64,000 nt of DNA, from NCBI GenBank assembly GCA_041658605.1, contig JBAZZU010000011.1, positions 1 to 64,000 on the forward strand, read 5' to 3'. How positions within the stretch are numbered: the first letter of the stretch is position 1; each line of letters opens with the position of its first letter. Both the position numbers and the translations under genes were made by a program. Origin of the DNA: JBAZWE01 sp041658605 (GTDB lineage Bacteria > Actinomycetota > Thermoleophilia > BMS3ABIN01). Below, piece after piece: positions 42,439-51,398 of the stretch. The notes below the pieces were generated by a model that was not told the origin of the DNA, did no database searches, and saw only the letters and a list, made by a program, of their open reading frames with translations.

Positions 42439-43082
42439 AATTCGTAGTTCTGGGGTGTGGACGCGTCGGAGCCCAGTTGGCCGGCGCCCTCAATGTTGAA
42501 GGCCATGATGTTTCGATAATCGACAAGGATCCCAGGTCGTTTCGAAGGCTGGGGAGTTTCTTCAAGGGCGAGAAGATCGAGGGGATAGGCTTTGACCGCG
42601 ACGTCCTGATCAAGGCCGGCATAGAACGGGCGGACGGATTCGCCTCGGTGACAAACGGGGATAACAGCAACATCATCTCCGCTTTGATAGCCAGGCGGGT
42701 TTTCCAGGTGCCGCGCGTGATCACCCGGATATATGATCCGCAACGCGCAAATATCTACAAGCAGTTCGGCATCCCCACGATTTCATCGACCATATGGGGA
42801 GCCAATGAGTTGCGCGAACATCTGCTGTATGCCGAGCTGAAGAGCGAGATGTCATTCGGCAGTGGTGAGGCGGAGCTGCTTGAATTCGAGGCTCCGGCGC
42901 AAATGGTGGGAAGATCCGTTGGCGATCTCTCTATTGCCGGACAGGTAGTGGTCACCTGCGTTGTAAGGCTGGGCCGGGCGATGGTCCCGACGACGGCGAC
43001 AGTATTTGAGGACGGCGACCTGGTCTACGCGTGTGTCGCCAATGAAGCGCTGGGGAAATTCAAAGACCTGATCGGCTATTAG
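42435..43082 (+). CDS. TrkA-like RCK (KTN) domain protein 1
   Basis: A 215-residue cytoplasmic protein with an N-terminal Rossmann RCK domain (FVVLGCGRVGAQLAGALNVEGHDVSIIDKD; nucleotide-binding GxGxxG) and a C-terminal TrkA_C domain (ELLEFEAPAQMVGRSVGDLSI). These subunits gate Trk/Ktr K+ channels by binding NAD(H) or ATP. It overlaps the ATPase gene by 4 bases and is followed by a second TrkA-like gene after 9 bases. No TrkH/KtrB-like membrane subunit is nearby. Confidence 0.92.
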   Translation: MKFVVLGCGRVGAQLAGALNVEGHDVSIIDKDPRSFRRLGSFFKGEKIEGIGFDRDVLIKAGIERADGFASVTNGDNSNIISALIARRVFQVPRVITRIYDPQRANIYKQFGIPTISSTIWGANELREHLLYAELKSEMSFGSGEAELLEFEAPAQMVGRSVGDLSIAGQVVVTCVVRLGRAMVPTTATVFEDGDLVYACVANEALGKFKDLIGY

Positions 43083-43091
43083 GAGGCCGCC

Positions 43092-43745
43092 ATGAATGTT
43101 TTGATCGTTGGTATGGGCAGGACCGGCTCCTATCTCGCCGAGGCCCTGAAGGAAACCGGGACACACAGGGTTGTTGTCATCGAATCGGATGAGAAGAGGG
43201 CCGGAAGCGCGCCTGACGGGATCAAGGTCATCTGGGCTGATGGCTGCGAGCCCTCGGTGCTTGAGGAGGCAGGCGCACGCAACAGCGATCTGCTCGTTGC
43301 CACGACCGGTGATGACGAGGATAATCTGGTCATCTCCCAGCTCGCCAAGGTGCACTTCGGCGTTCCCAGGGTGATCGCCAGGGTCAATAACCCCCGGAAT
43401 CACTGGCTTTATACCAAGGAGTGGGGAGTAGACGTGGCTGTTTCGCCGACTGACATCATCACCAAGATAATAGAGGAGGAGATGTCTCTGGGAGACCTGG
43501 TGACGCTGCTTAAGCTCAAGGGTGGAGAGGTGGCCCTGACCGAGATCAAGCTGGGACCTGAATCGAAGGCAACCGGCAAGCTGGTCAGCGAGCTTGCCCT
43601 TCCACCGGATTCGGTGCTGGTCGTGATAATGAGGGACGGCGAGGTCATAGTCCCGGGCGGGCCTACCAGGCTGAAGGCGCAGGATGAGGTGCTGGCTGTG
43701 ACTTCCGTGGACAGGGAACATGTGTTGCTGGAGGTTCTCCAGTAG
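43092..43745 (+). CDS. TrkA-like RCK (KTN) domain protein 2
   Basis: A 217-residue paralogue of the preceding gene: RCK motif VLIVGMGRTGSYLAEALKETGTHRVVVIESD, then AGSAPDGIKVIWADGCEPSVLEEA, and a TrkA_C domain (KLVSELALPPDSVLVVIMRDGEVIVPGG, DEVLAVTS). Two consecutive single-RCK genes may form a heteromeric ring, replacing the fused double-RCK TrkA of enterobacteria. The ribosome-binding site is AGGAGG. Confidence 0.92.
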   Translation: MNVLIVGMGRTGSYLAEALKETGTHRVVVIESDEKRAGSAPDGIKVIWADGCEPSVLEEAGARNSDLLVATTGDDEDNLVISQLAKVHFGVPRVIARVNNPRNHWLYTKEWGVDVAVSPTDIITKIIEEEMSLGDLVTLLKLKGGEVALTEIKLGPESKATGKLVSELALPPDSVLVVIMRDGEVIVPGGPTRLKAQDEVLAVTSVDREHVLLEVLQ

Positions 43746-43748
43746 GAT

Positions 43749-44384
43749 ATGCCGCGGACGATAATCGACATTTCAGTTCCCGTTTATTCGGGGATGGTCT
43801 TTTATCCGGGTGACCCCGGGGCCGAGATCACGGTCAGCCGCAGTATCGCTGAAGGCGACGTCGCCAACATCACCAGGCTCTGCCTCGGTTCGCATACAGG
43901 TACTCATGTCGACGCGCCTCATCATTTCAAGGACGGGAGTGAAACAGTCGACAGGCTGTCGCTGGAGACGCTGATGGGGCCGGCGCTCGTGATGGATCTG
44001 GAAGATGTGGAAAGCTCGATTTCGTGTGAAGACCTCGACGTCGTGGGTCTGGAAGGCGTAAGCAGGCTGCTGCTCAAGACGAGGAACTCGAAGCTCTGGG
44101 AGCATCCCGGGTTTGATAAAGACTATGTTTCCCTGGCGGATGAAGCCGCGGATTACCTGGTTGAAGCGGGAGTCGGCCTTGTGGGGATCGACTATCTCTC
44201 AGTCGAGCGTTTCAGGTCGGATACTTATCACGTGCATCACGAGCTGCTGGGGGCGGGCGTAGTCCTGCTGGAGGGAATAAACCTGGCGGCGGTCATGCCC
44301 GGAAAATATGAGTTAATATGCCTTCCTCTCAATGTCAGGGGCGGAGACGGAGCTCCTGCGCGCGCAGTGTTGATAAAGGACTGA
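43749..44384 (+). CDS. Cyclase-family protein (kynurenine formamidase-like metal hydrolase)
   Basis: A 211-residue protein of the cyclase/KynB family. The metal-binding motif HTGTHVDAPHHFKDG (His, Asp, His) is complete, with YPGDP upstream and the conserved GVGLVGIDYLSVER, then HHELLGAGVVLLEGINLAAV near the end. Members hydrolyse amides such as N-formylkynurenine, but other substrates are common; no tryptophan-degradation genes are near, so the substrate is open. It starts 3 bases after the second TrkA gene and is probably co-transcribed. Confidence 0.88.
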   Translation: MPRTIIDISVPVYSGMVFYPGDPGAEITVSRSIAEGDVANITRLCLGSHTGTHVDAPHHFKDGSETVDRLSLETLMGPALVMDLEDVESSISCEDLDVVGLEGVSRLLLKTRNSKLWEHPGFDKDYVSLADEAADYLVEAGVGLVGIDYLSVERFRSDTYHVHHELLGAGVVLLEGINLAAVMPGKYELICLPLNVRGGDGAPARAVLIKD

Positions 44385-44457
44385 CGACCTGCGCGAATGT
44401 GAAGGATTGCATCGATGCGGGACAAGTGGCCGGCGGAGGACAAGCGGGTGGAGCGAG

Positions 44458-46680
44458 TTACTCAGTGACGATAGTCCGGACCGTCCCCATCTTCTCTGTG
44501 ACAACAAATGAGGTAACATCGCCGTCGCGCCTGAATTTGAGAGATATCGCCGCTTTCCCAACCCTGAGGCCCTGGACATCTACTTCATTGAGCCATCTCG
44601 GCAATACCGGGTTATTCACGTAGAGAGTGTTCGTGGGAGCGTCGGCTTCGATTCCCAGCAGCGCCTGCAGGACCATGAAGATTGTACCTGAGGCCCAGGC
44701 CTGAGGGCTGCAGGCCACGGGATAGCTGACCGGCCTGCTGATCGAGCGCTTGGTAAAGCCGCAGAAAAGTTCGGGCAGGCGATAGTAATCGTAATGCAGT
44801 GCCGCGTCGAAGAGACCTGACGCCGCCCTTTCCGCCGCCTTGTTGAATCCATACTTCTTGAGACCGCGGATGATGAGGGCGTTATCGTGCGGCCAGACGC
44901 TGCCGTTGTGGTAGCTCATGGGGTTGTAATTGATCGAAGATTTGCTCATCGTGCGTATTCCCCAGCCGGAAAACATGTCGGGCTGCATGAGGCGGTCCGC
45001 TACCTGCTCGGCCTTGTCATCATCCATTATCCTGGCCCAGAGACCGTGGGCCGGATTGGAGGTGATGGTTTTTACCTGCTTTTTGTCTCCGTCCAGGGCC
45101 ATGGCGTAAAAGCCTTCGCGCGGCATCCAAAATTCCTCATTGAATTTTTGTTTCAGGTTCTCCGCCTGCCTGGCCAGTTCGTCGGAGCGGTCGCGGTCAC
45201 CCAGAAGGGCAAAAAGTTCAGCCATGCGACGTTTGGCGTAATACACATAGGCCTGCACTTCTGAAAGAGCGATAGGCGTTTCGGCGAGCCTGCCGTCGGT
45301 GTGTACCACGGAGTTACCGGAATCCTTCCATCCCTGGTTCACGAGGCCGCGCTTGGACTTGGTTTCATACTCGACAAATCCGTCGCCGTCAGCGTCGCCA
45401 TAATCGTCTATCCAGTGAAGGGAGTTGTTTATGGCCTCCTTCATCGATTGCGCGAATTCTAGATTGCCAGACCACTTGACGATGTCCGAAAGAAGTATCA
45501 GGTACAGGGCCGTGGCGTCAGCGGTGCCGAAATACGGCGTGTGCGGGATGGCCCGGATGTTGGCCAGCTCGCCGCGCCTGACCTCATGAAAGATCTTCCC
45601 GGGTTCCTCGTCCCGCCAGGGATCGACGACCTTGCCCTGAAGCTGAGTGAAGACCTTGGCGGTCTCAAAAGCCGGATGCGTGTCGAGCATCATGATCTGG
45701 AGGCAGGTGATTATGGTGTCCCGTCCAAAAGGCGTGACAAACCAGGGCACGCCGGCGCTCAGGAAGTAGCCCATCTCGGTTTCCGTGAGCAGCATTCGGA
45801 TATCGCGCTGGCTGCTCCTCAACACCTCGGTAAACAGCTCATTGTCCGTGTGAATCTGGCTGGAGTTCTTGAACCAGGATTCGTAGCTCTTCCTGACGTC
45901 GCCGATAGCCTTGTTGAAATCGGTGGCCGCGGGCGGGGTCGTGGTCGGCAGGATGGGCTCGACGTTGTACTTGATTACCCGCCTCTCCCTTGGTTTGAGC
46001 TGGAAGCGATATATGGCAGTGGTTCCCTCGATGCTTGTGGGCGGTGTTTCCAGCCGGATATCCGTCTTTCGCAGGATGGCATCAAGCCCGTGATACGCCA
46101 GAAGCATCGAATCTTCGGCTATTTTCGGCGCGAGCCTGGTGCCATACTTGGTGCGTTTGGTGCCGCGGACCTCGAACATATCGGCAAAATCGGAATCGAA
46201 TTCGAATTCCAGCGAGATGTCTACCGGAAAATGGTTGTAGTTCTTGATACGGATAAGCTCATACATCTTGCCGTTGATGACCCGGATACGTCTGATGTTG
46301 ATGGTTTCCTGGGGGACGACGGTGCCGTCGGCGCACATGAAATCCGCGTTTGTCAGCTCGATCTGGCTCATAAAGCCGCGATCGGCAGTTGAAGAAAGCA
46401 GCACCGGCGTGGAGCCGAAAAGGGTCATGTTGTATGTGCTCAGGAAGCGCGTGTCCTGAAAATAGAGGCCCAGGCCGGAGGTGTCCTCGCGTGCGACATT
46501 ACCCTCTATATCGCTGTAGAGGAATAGCTCGCCTTCCTTGACGACCAGTTTCTCCTTTTTTACATCGACTATGACAAAAGGCTCGCCCTGGGTGAGTACG
46601 CGGCTGGAGTCTTCGGCGAGTACCTGAAAATACTCGCTACCGATTTTTATCTTCCGGCTGTTTGTCAGGTCAGGAGACAT
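44458..46680 (-). CDS. Glycogen-debranching-family protein (amylo-alpha-1,6-glucosidase type)
   Basis: The 740-residue protein has the GDE N-terminal 'bis' domain (EGNVAREDTSGLGLYFQDTRFLSTY) and the C-terminal (alpha/alpha)6-barrel trehalase/glucoamylase-like domain with FLSAGVPWFVTPFGRDTII, LYLILLSDIVKWSG, WKDSGNSVVHTDG (acidic) and YHNGSVWPHDNALI, SRPVSYPVACSPQAWASG. It is expected to hydrolyse alpha-1,6 or similar linkages. There are no other glycogen genes near. Upstream lies a 265-base divergent region with the dehydratase gene. Confidence 0.85.
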   Translation of the reverse strand: MSPDLTNSRKIKIGSEYFQVLAEDSSRVLTQGEPFVIVDVKKEKLVVKEGELFLYSDIEGNVAREDTSGLGLYFQDTRFLSTYNMTLFGSTPVLLSSTADRGFMSQIELTNADFMCADGTVVPQETINIRRIRVINGKMYELIRIKNYNHFPVDISLEFEFDSDFADMFEVRGTKRTKYGTRLAPKIAEDSMLLAYHGLDAILRKTDIRLETPPTSIEGTTAIYRFQLKPRERRVIKYNVEPILPTTTPPAATDFNKAIGDVRKSYESWFKNSSQIHTDNELFTEVLRSSQRDIRMLLTETEMGYFLSAGVPWFVTPFGRDTIITCLQIMMLDTHPAFETAKVFTQLQGKVVDPWRDEEPGKIFHEVRRGELANIRAIPHTPYFGTADATALYLILLSDIVKWSGNLEFAQSMKEAINNSLHWIDDYGDADGDGFVEYETKSKRGLVNQGWKDSGNSVVHTDGRLAETPIALSEVQAYVYYAKRRMAELFALLGDRDRSDELARQAENLKQKFNEEFWMPREGFYAMALDGDKKQVKTITSNPAHGLWARIMDDDKAEQVADRLMQPDMFSGWGIRTMSKSSINYNPMSYHNGSVWPHDNALIIRGLKKYGFNKAAERAASGLFDAALHYDYYRLPELFCGFTKRSISRPVSYPVACSPQAWASGTIFMVLQALLGIEADAPTNTLYVNNPVLPRWLNEVDVQGLRVGKAAISLKFRRDGDVTSFVVTEKMGTVRTIVTE

Positions 46681-46945
46681 GGCGCCCTATTCCCTGGAAT
46701 TTGGCTAAAGAAATCTGAAACATTGTGTCTTTGGTGCTGTGATAACTCAATGCCGTATAGCTGTGAATTGATTGGCGTATTCTAGCATACAGAAATGGAT
46801 TTCAGGCTAATTGAAGGGCATGGAAGGCCTGATTATTCTCACACTGGATAAATAGTTCTTTGGCGCCGTGCCTGTCGGGTCTATACTTTGGGCTGGAGCG
46901 TATGTCTCCCCGGTGATTTTGTAAATCAAAGTAATGGTGATCCTT

Positions 46946-48676
46946 ATGAATTCACGCAAGCTTCATAGCCAGCGGATGCGATGGGGTCCGGAGGTCGATC
47001 CGTTAAGGATAGGCTGTGGCTGGGAGCCGGAAGATCTGGATAAACCCTGGCTCCTGGTCGAAAGCTCCGGCGGTGACTCGCACCCAGGCAGCGTGCATCT
47101 GCCGGCGCTGGCGGAGGTGGTCAGCAAGGGCGCCAGGGCGACTGGACTGGCGGTGGGCCGCTATTATTGCACGGACATGTGTGACGGAATAGCTCAGGGG
47201 ACGGAGGCCATGAGTTATTCGCTCGCGTCACGAGAGCTTCTGGCCATGGCGGCGGAGATGCATTTTCGCACCGGCCACTTCGACGGCTGGGTAGCGGTGT
47301 CGGGTTGCGACAAGGCGATCCCGGCGCACCTGATAGCGGCCGCCCGTTTGAACGAACCTGTCATCTTTATGCCCGGCGGCGTGATGCATACCGGTCCGGG
47401 AGATATCTCTGTTGACCGCATGGGTGAACTATACGCTAAGTTGAGGCGCGGGGAGGTCAGCGAGGAAGAATATCGTTTTCACAGCCTTACGGCGGCGCCC
47501 TGCGCGGGCGCGTGCAATTTTGTCGGCACCGCCGTGACGATGCAGATCATGACCGAGGCCCTTGGGCTGGCATTGCCCGGTGCAGCCTGCTGTCCGACAG
47601 CCGGACCTGAACATGAAGGGCTGGCGCAGGAGACTGGAAAGCGCGCAGCCGGGCTCATCGCGGATGGAATCCTTCCCGAGCGGATAATAACGCCGAAGGC
47701 GATCGAAAATGCCCTGGTCGTGCACGCGGCGCTGGGAGGCTCCACTAACGCCATGCTTCATCTTGCGGCGCTGGCCGACGAGGTGGGATTCGGGTTCTCA
47801 TGGCAAAAGGTCAACGAGATCAACTCGCGGGTGCCATGGATATCGAATCTTCACCCCTCCGGCACACACACGGCCGATATTTTCTGGCACGCCGGGGGGG
47901 TGCCGCGGCTCATGCTGGAGATTGAGGAGTTCCTTGATAAAGAAGTGATGACGGTGACCGGGATGAGCGTGGGTGAGAATCTGGAAAAACTGAAGAGTGA
48001 TGGTTTTTTTGAAGAACATCCCAGGCGGCTTGAAAACTTCAGCCTTGAATTGCGTGATGTTATCCGGCCTGTTTCAGATCCCATTCATGAACGGGGCAGC
48101 ATTGCTGTGCTATCGGGCAATATCGCTCCGCGCGGGGCCGTCTGCAAGCGCTCAGCGGTGGTCCCGGGCTTGATGTCGTTCACAGGCAGCGCCAGGGTCT
48201 TCAATGGCCAGATGGCGGCGTTGGATGCCGTCTTTTCAGGCGAAATCAGGGCGGGTGACGCCGTCATCGTACGCTATGAGGGGCCGAGGGCGACGGGCAT
48301 GCCCGAGATGTTCTATCTGACCGCGGCTCTGGCCTCGGACCCCGAGTTGAATAAAAGCGTGGTTTTGTTGACGGACGGGCGTTTTTCGGGAGCCACCAGG
48401 GGTCCATGTATTGGGCACATATGTCCCGAGGCGGCCGCGGGCGGACCGATTGCGGCAATCGAGGATGGTGATCTTATCCGGGTGAACCTCGAAACAGGCG
48501 AGCTGGAACTCGTGGGAACCAGGGATGGGCATAAGACCGTTGATGAGGTTGAAGACATGCTCAACCAGCGACTGGCCCGTTTGCAGACCTGGGCTCCTCC
48601 CGGGCGTAAAGGACTGCTTGATCTTTATACTAGGCTTGCCGGTCCGGCTGATCGGGGTGCGGGTATCCGCTTCTGA
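46946..48676 (+). CDS. IlvD/Edd-family dehydratase, sugar-acid-type motifs
   Basis: A dehydratase of the IlvD/Edd family (Fe-S enzymes acting on dihydroxy or aldonic acids). Cysteines that can hold the cluster are in GRYYCTDMCDG, VSGCDKAIPAH and APCAGACNFVGTAVTM. Also visible are HAALGGSTNAMLHLAA, HAGGVPRLMLEI and the C-terminal GRFSGATRGPCIGHICPEAAAGGPIA. Canonical dihydroxy-acid dehydratases have CxGMYTANTM where this has CNFVGTAVTM, closer to the YjhG/YagF-type sugar-acid dehydratases. Both functions remain possible; the leucine operon lies 12 kb away. The ATG at 46946 is preferred over one at 46934. Confidence 0.8.
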   Translation: MNSRKLHSQRMRWGPEVDPLRIGCGWEPEDLDKPWLLVESSGGDSHPGSVHLPALAEVVSKGARATGLAVGRYYCTDMCDGIAQGTEAMSYSLASRELLAMAAEMHFRTGHFDGWVAVSGCDKAIPAHLIAAARLNEPVIFMPGGVMHTGPGDISVDRMGELYAKLRRGEVSEEEYRFHSLTAAPCAGACNFVGTAVTMQIMTEALGLALPGAACCPTAGPEHEGLAQETGKRAAGLIADGILPERIITPKAIENALVVHAALGGSTNAMLHLAALADEVGFGFSWQKVNEINSRVPWISNLHPSGTHTADIFWHAGGVPRLMLEIEEFLDKEVMTVTGMSVGENLEKLKSDGFFEEHPRRLENFSLELRDVIRPVSDPIHERGSIAVLSGNIAPRGAVCKRSAVVPGLMSFTGSARVFNGQMAALDAVFSGEIRAGDAVIVRYEGPRATGMPEMFYLTAALASDPELNKSVVLLTDGRFSGATRGPCIGHICPEAAAGGPIAAIEDGDLIRVNLETGELELVGTRDGHKTVDEVEDMLNQRLARLQTWAPPGRKGLLDLYTRLAGPADRGAGIRF

Positions 48677-48758
48677 TTTCTCCCGTTTATACCGATAAAC
48701 CGGCATTACTCATGATGCATTCGGTTTGAAGTGAAGCCTGGATAGGGAAATTATACTT

Positions 48759-51215
48759 ATGGACCGGTCTGAAAATAGACGGAAGAGATTTCTTGCCGCA
48801 TTAGGCGGCAGACAACTGGTATCAGGTAAGCATCGTACGCGGCAGGCCATAGACAGCAGGAATCTGGACAATATATCGCTTCCCGAACGCACCCAGCAAA
48901 AAAGCTTCAGGGTACTCCGTGACCTGGTTGTGGTCTTTTTCTTCTTCGCACTCGCGTTTGTCCTGACCTCGGTCTTCGACCTTCATAACTCGTTCGAGGC
49001 TGCTTCGATCGAGCTCAAGGACAGCCCTTTCCAGTATGACGAACTTATTGTCGCTCTCGCCATCCTTGCAGCCGCCTTAAGCGTTTTTGCCATGCGTCGC
49101 TGGCGCGAACTCGAAGTTGAGATTGTAGAGCGAGTCGAGATTGAAGAGGCGCTGGTCGAAAGCGAGGAGCGTTACCGGACCTTGGCGGAAGCCGCACAGG
49201 ATTTCATCTTCATCCTCGATCGCGACGGGAAGATAAAATATCTGAACAGCTACGCAGCGGAGAAGCTCGGCAGCCTGCCGCGGGAGATTATCGGCAAGAG
49301 GCAGGATGACGTATTTCCCCAGGATATGGCAGACCAGCAGCAGCTTGTTTTGAGCGAAGTGTTCAGCACTGGAAAACCGCTAAATTTTGAGAGCCAGGCA
49401 TTGTTTGATGGACAGTCATCATGGCAGAGCACATCCATGGTACCTATAAAAGACAAGGTTACGGGAAAGTTCGGAGCCGTCCTCGGCATATCTCGTGACA
49501 TCACGGGACGCAAGCGGGCGGAGGACGCCCTCCAGCAGACTTCAGACGGGCTTGAGGCCGTCGTCGCCAGACGGACTGGAGAGCTTGAGAAACTCAATGA
49601 GCGGCTGCGTCTCGAGCTTGATGAGAAGAAACTTGCGGAAGAGCGGCTTCAGGCGGTAAACAGAGCCCTCAGGACTTCGATGGCAGCCGATCACGCGCTT
49701 ATCGGGGCGTCCGGAGAGCCGGAATTGCTGCGCGACATCTGCAAGGCTGTGGTCGAGGTCGGGGGTTATCGTTTCGCGTGGGTAGGTTTTGTGGAAAAAG
49801 GAGCCGAAAAGCTGGTCCGTCCTGTGGCATCAGCAGGATACGAAAAGGGATATCTCGAGTCGGCAAAGGTTTCTTGGGACGAAGCGACCGAACTTGGACG
49901 TGGTCCCACCGGCAATGCCATCCGCAGTGGAAAGCCGAGTGTCGTCAGGGACCTGCAGACAGATGTTGGCTATCTTCCCTGGCGTGCTGAGGCCCTTACG
50001 CGGGGCTATGCGTCAACTGTGGCCCTGCCATTGAGCGCCAGCGGCGTTTCGTTCGGCTCCCTGAATATTTATGCTTCAGACCCCGATGCTTTCGACGCGG
50101 AAGAAGTTGAGCTTCTTATGGGGCTTGCCGGCGACCTTTCATATGGAATAAACGCGCTTCGTACCAGGGGCGAGCGTGACGAGCAGGCAGTGGCCCTCAG
50201 GCGAACCGGTGAGCAGTTGTCCCTGCTGCTCGAGTCACTGCCGATCGTCTTTTATACGAGCAGGGCTGAAGATGATTTCGGCGTCACTTATGTCAGCAGC
50301 AACGTCGAGATGGTTACCGGCCACAAGCCGGCGGATCTGGTCTCCGACCCCTCATTCTGGATAGATCATATCCATCCTGAGGACGCGCCGCGGGTTTTTG
50401 AAGAGCTGCCTAAAGTATTTCAGAAAGGCTATCACGAGTACGAATACCGGTGGCGGTCAGCGGATGGTTCTTACAAGTGGTTTCTCGATATCCTGCGTCT
50501 GGTGCAGCCTGATGGCGCTGAGGTTGGATACATCGTCGGGATGTGGCTGGATATCACCGCCCGCAAGCATGGTGAAGAATCCCTGATGAAGGTCAAGGAC
50601 CAGCTGGAGGATGACGTGGAGGAGAGGCTGGTTGAGCTGAAGCAGACCGCGGCCAGGTTACAGGAAAAGACTGATGAGCTCGAGCGCCTCAGGAGGGGCG
50701 AACGGCTTACCGGCGAACTTGATGAGCTATTACAGAGCTGTCTTACTGTGGAAGAAGCCTGCGCGGCATTCGCCCTGTCGGCCGCTGATATCTTCTCTGA
50801 TTCTTCGGGAGCCCTCTATATTTTTGACGACTTAAGCCAGCTTTATAAGGTCTCTGGTTCGTGGGGTGAATATCCGCCGGCCAGGATGGAGTTCACGGCT
50901 GACGAATGCTGGTCTCTCCGGCAGGGGCAACCCCATATTTTCACTCAGGGCGGCCATGGGATGCCTTGTCCGCACGTCGGGAAGGAGGCGTCCTCGGAAT
51001 ATATGAACCATAACAAGGATGAAGAAGACGGCCCTGCTTATGTCTGTATGCCGGTCAAGGCAGCCGGATCCACATTGGGTGTTCTGCACATCCTCATTAA
51101 GACGGGCAGTCAGACAGACGAAAAGCAGCTCGAAGAGGTACAGCGGCTGGCGCAGGCCATAGCGGGAGACATGGGCATGACATTATTCAATCTCAGATTG
51201 CGGGAGGCCGGGTAG
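48759..51215 (+). CDS. Membrane PAS/GAF sensor protein without an output domain
   Basis: The 818-residue protein has two membrane helices (about 52-70 and 90-108), then PAS (about 130-250, RYRTLAEAAQDFIFILDRDG), coiled coil, GAF (about 310-460), PAS of PAS_3 type (about 480-610, FYTSRAEDDFGVTYVSSNVE) and a C-terminal GAF-like domain (about 660-815, LLQSCLTVEEACAAFALS, GALYIF). The last domain is usually followed by a GGDEF or kinase domain, but the frame ends at GMTLFNLRLREAG and none follows. It therefore looks like a receptor that needs a partner, or a shortened paralogue. Confidence 0.85.
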   Translation: MDRSENRRKRFLAALGGRQLVSGKHRTRQAIDSRNLDNISLPERTQQKSFRVLRDLVVVFFFFALAFVLTSVFDLHNSFEAASIELKDSPFQYDELIVALAILAAALSVFAMRRWRELEVEIVERVEIEEALVESEERYRTLAEAAQDFIFILDRDGKIKYLNSYAAEKLGSLPREIIGKRQDDVFPQDMADQQQLVLSEVFSTGKPLNFESQALFDGQSSWQSTSMVPIKDKVTGKFGAVLGISRDITGRKRAEDALQQTSDGLEAVVARRTGELEKLNERLRLELDEKKLAEERLQAVNRALRTSMAADHALIGASGEPELLRDICKAVVEVGGYRFAWVGFVEKGAEKLVRPVASAGYEKGYLESAKVSWDEATELGRGPTGNAIRSGKPSVVRDLQTDVGYLPWRAEALTRGYASTVALPLSASGVSFGSLNIYASDPDAFDAEEVELLMGLAGDLSYGINALRTRGERDEQAVALRRTGEQLSLLLESLPIVFYTSRAEDDFGVTYVSSNVEMVTGHKPADLVSDPSFWIDHIHPEDAPRVFEELPKVFQKGYHEYEYRWRSADGSYKWFLDILRLVQPDGAEVGYIVGMWLDITARKHGEESLMKVKDQLEDDVEERLVELKQTAARLQEKTDELERLRRGERLTGELDELLQSCLTVEEACAAFALSAADIFSDSSGALYIFDDLSQLYKVSGSWGEYPPARMEFTADECWSLRQGQPHIFTQGGHGMPCPHVGKEASSEYMNHNKDEEDGPAYVCMPVKAAGSTLGVLHILIKTGSQTDEKQLEEVQRLAQAIAGDMGMTLFNLRLREAG

Positions 51216-51398
51216 ATGTATTCAGGCCTTTGCCGGCCCTGGCCTGAGGTACTATTTGTCCAGGATTGGAAAAAGGGAAAATGAGGAATAAGTAGAAATG
51301 TAGTTCACATTGATTACAAAGCTCACAACTGCGGCGCGAGGGCGGTTTTTTCCGCCCGGAAGGGCGGGGTCGCAGTAGTGGGGAGGCACGGCGGGGAC

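Noticed and set aside
42852..43721. 289-codon minus-strand frame opposite the TrkA-like genes
   Set aside because: The TrkA-like genes carry Rossmann and TrkA_C motifs; the antisense product does not resemble any protein.
45541..46392. 283-codon plus-strand frame opposite the debranching-family gene
   Set aside because: The minus-strand gene is full length with clear motifs; this is its shadow.
51340..51367. GGGCGG TTTTTT CCGCCC GGAA GGGCGG inverted repeats after the sensor gene
   Set aside because: Two overlapping hairpins are possible but neither is followed by a T tract, so I do not call a terminator for either converging gene.
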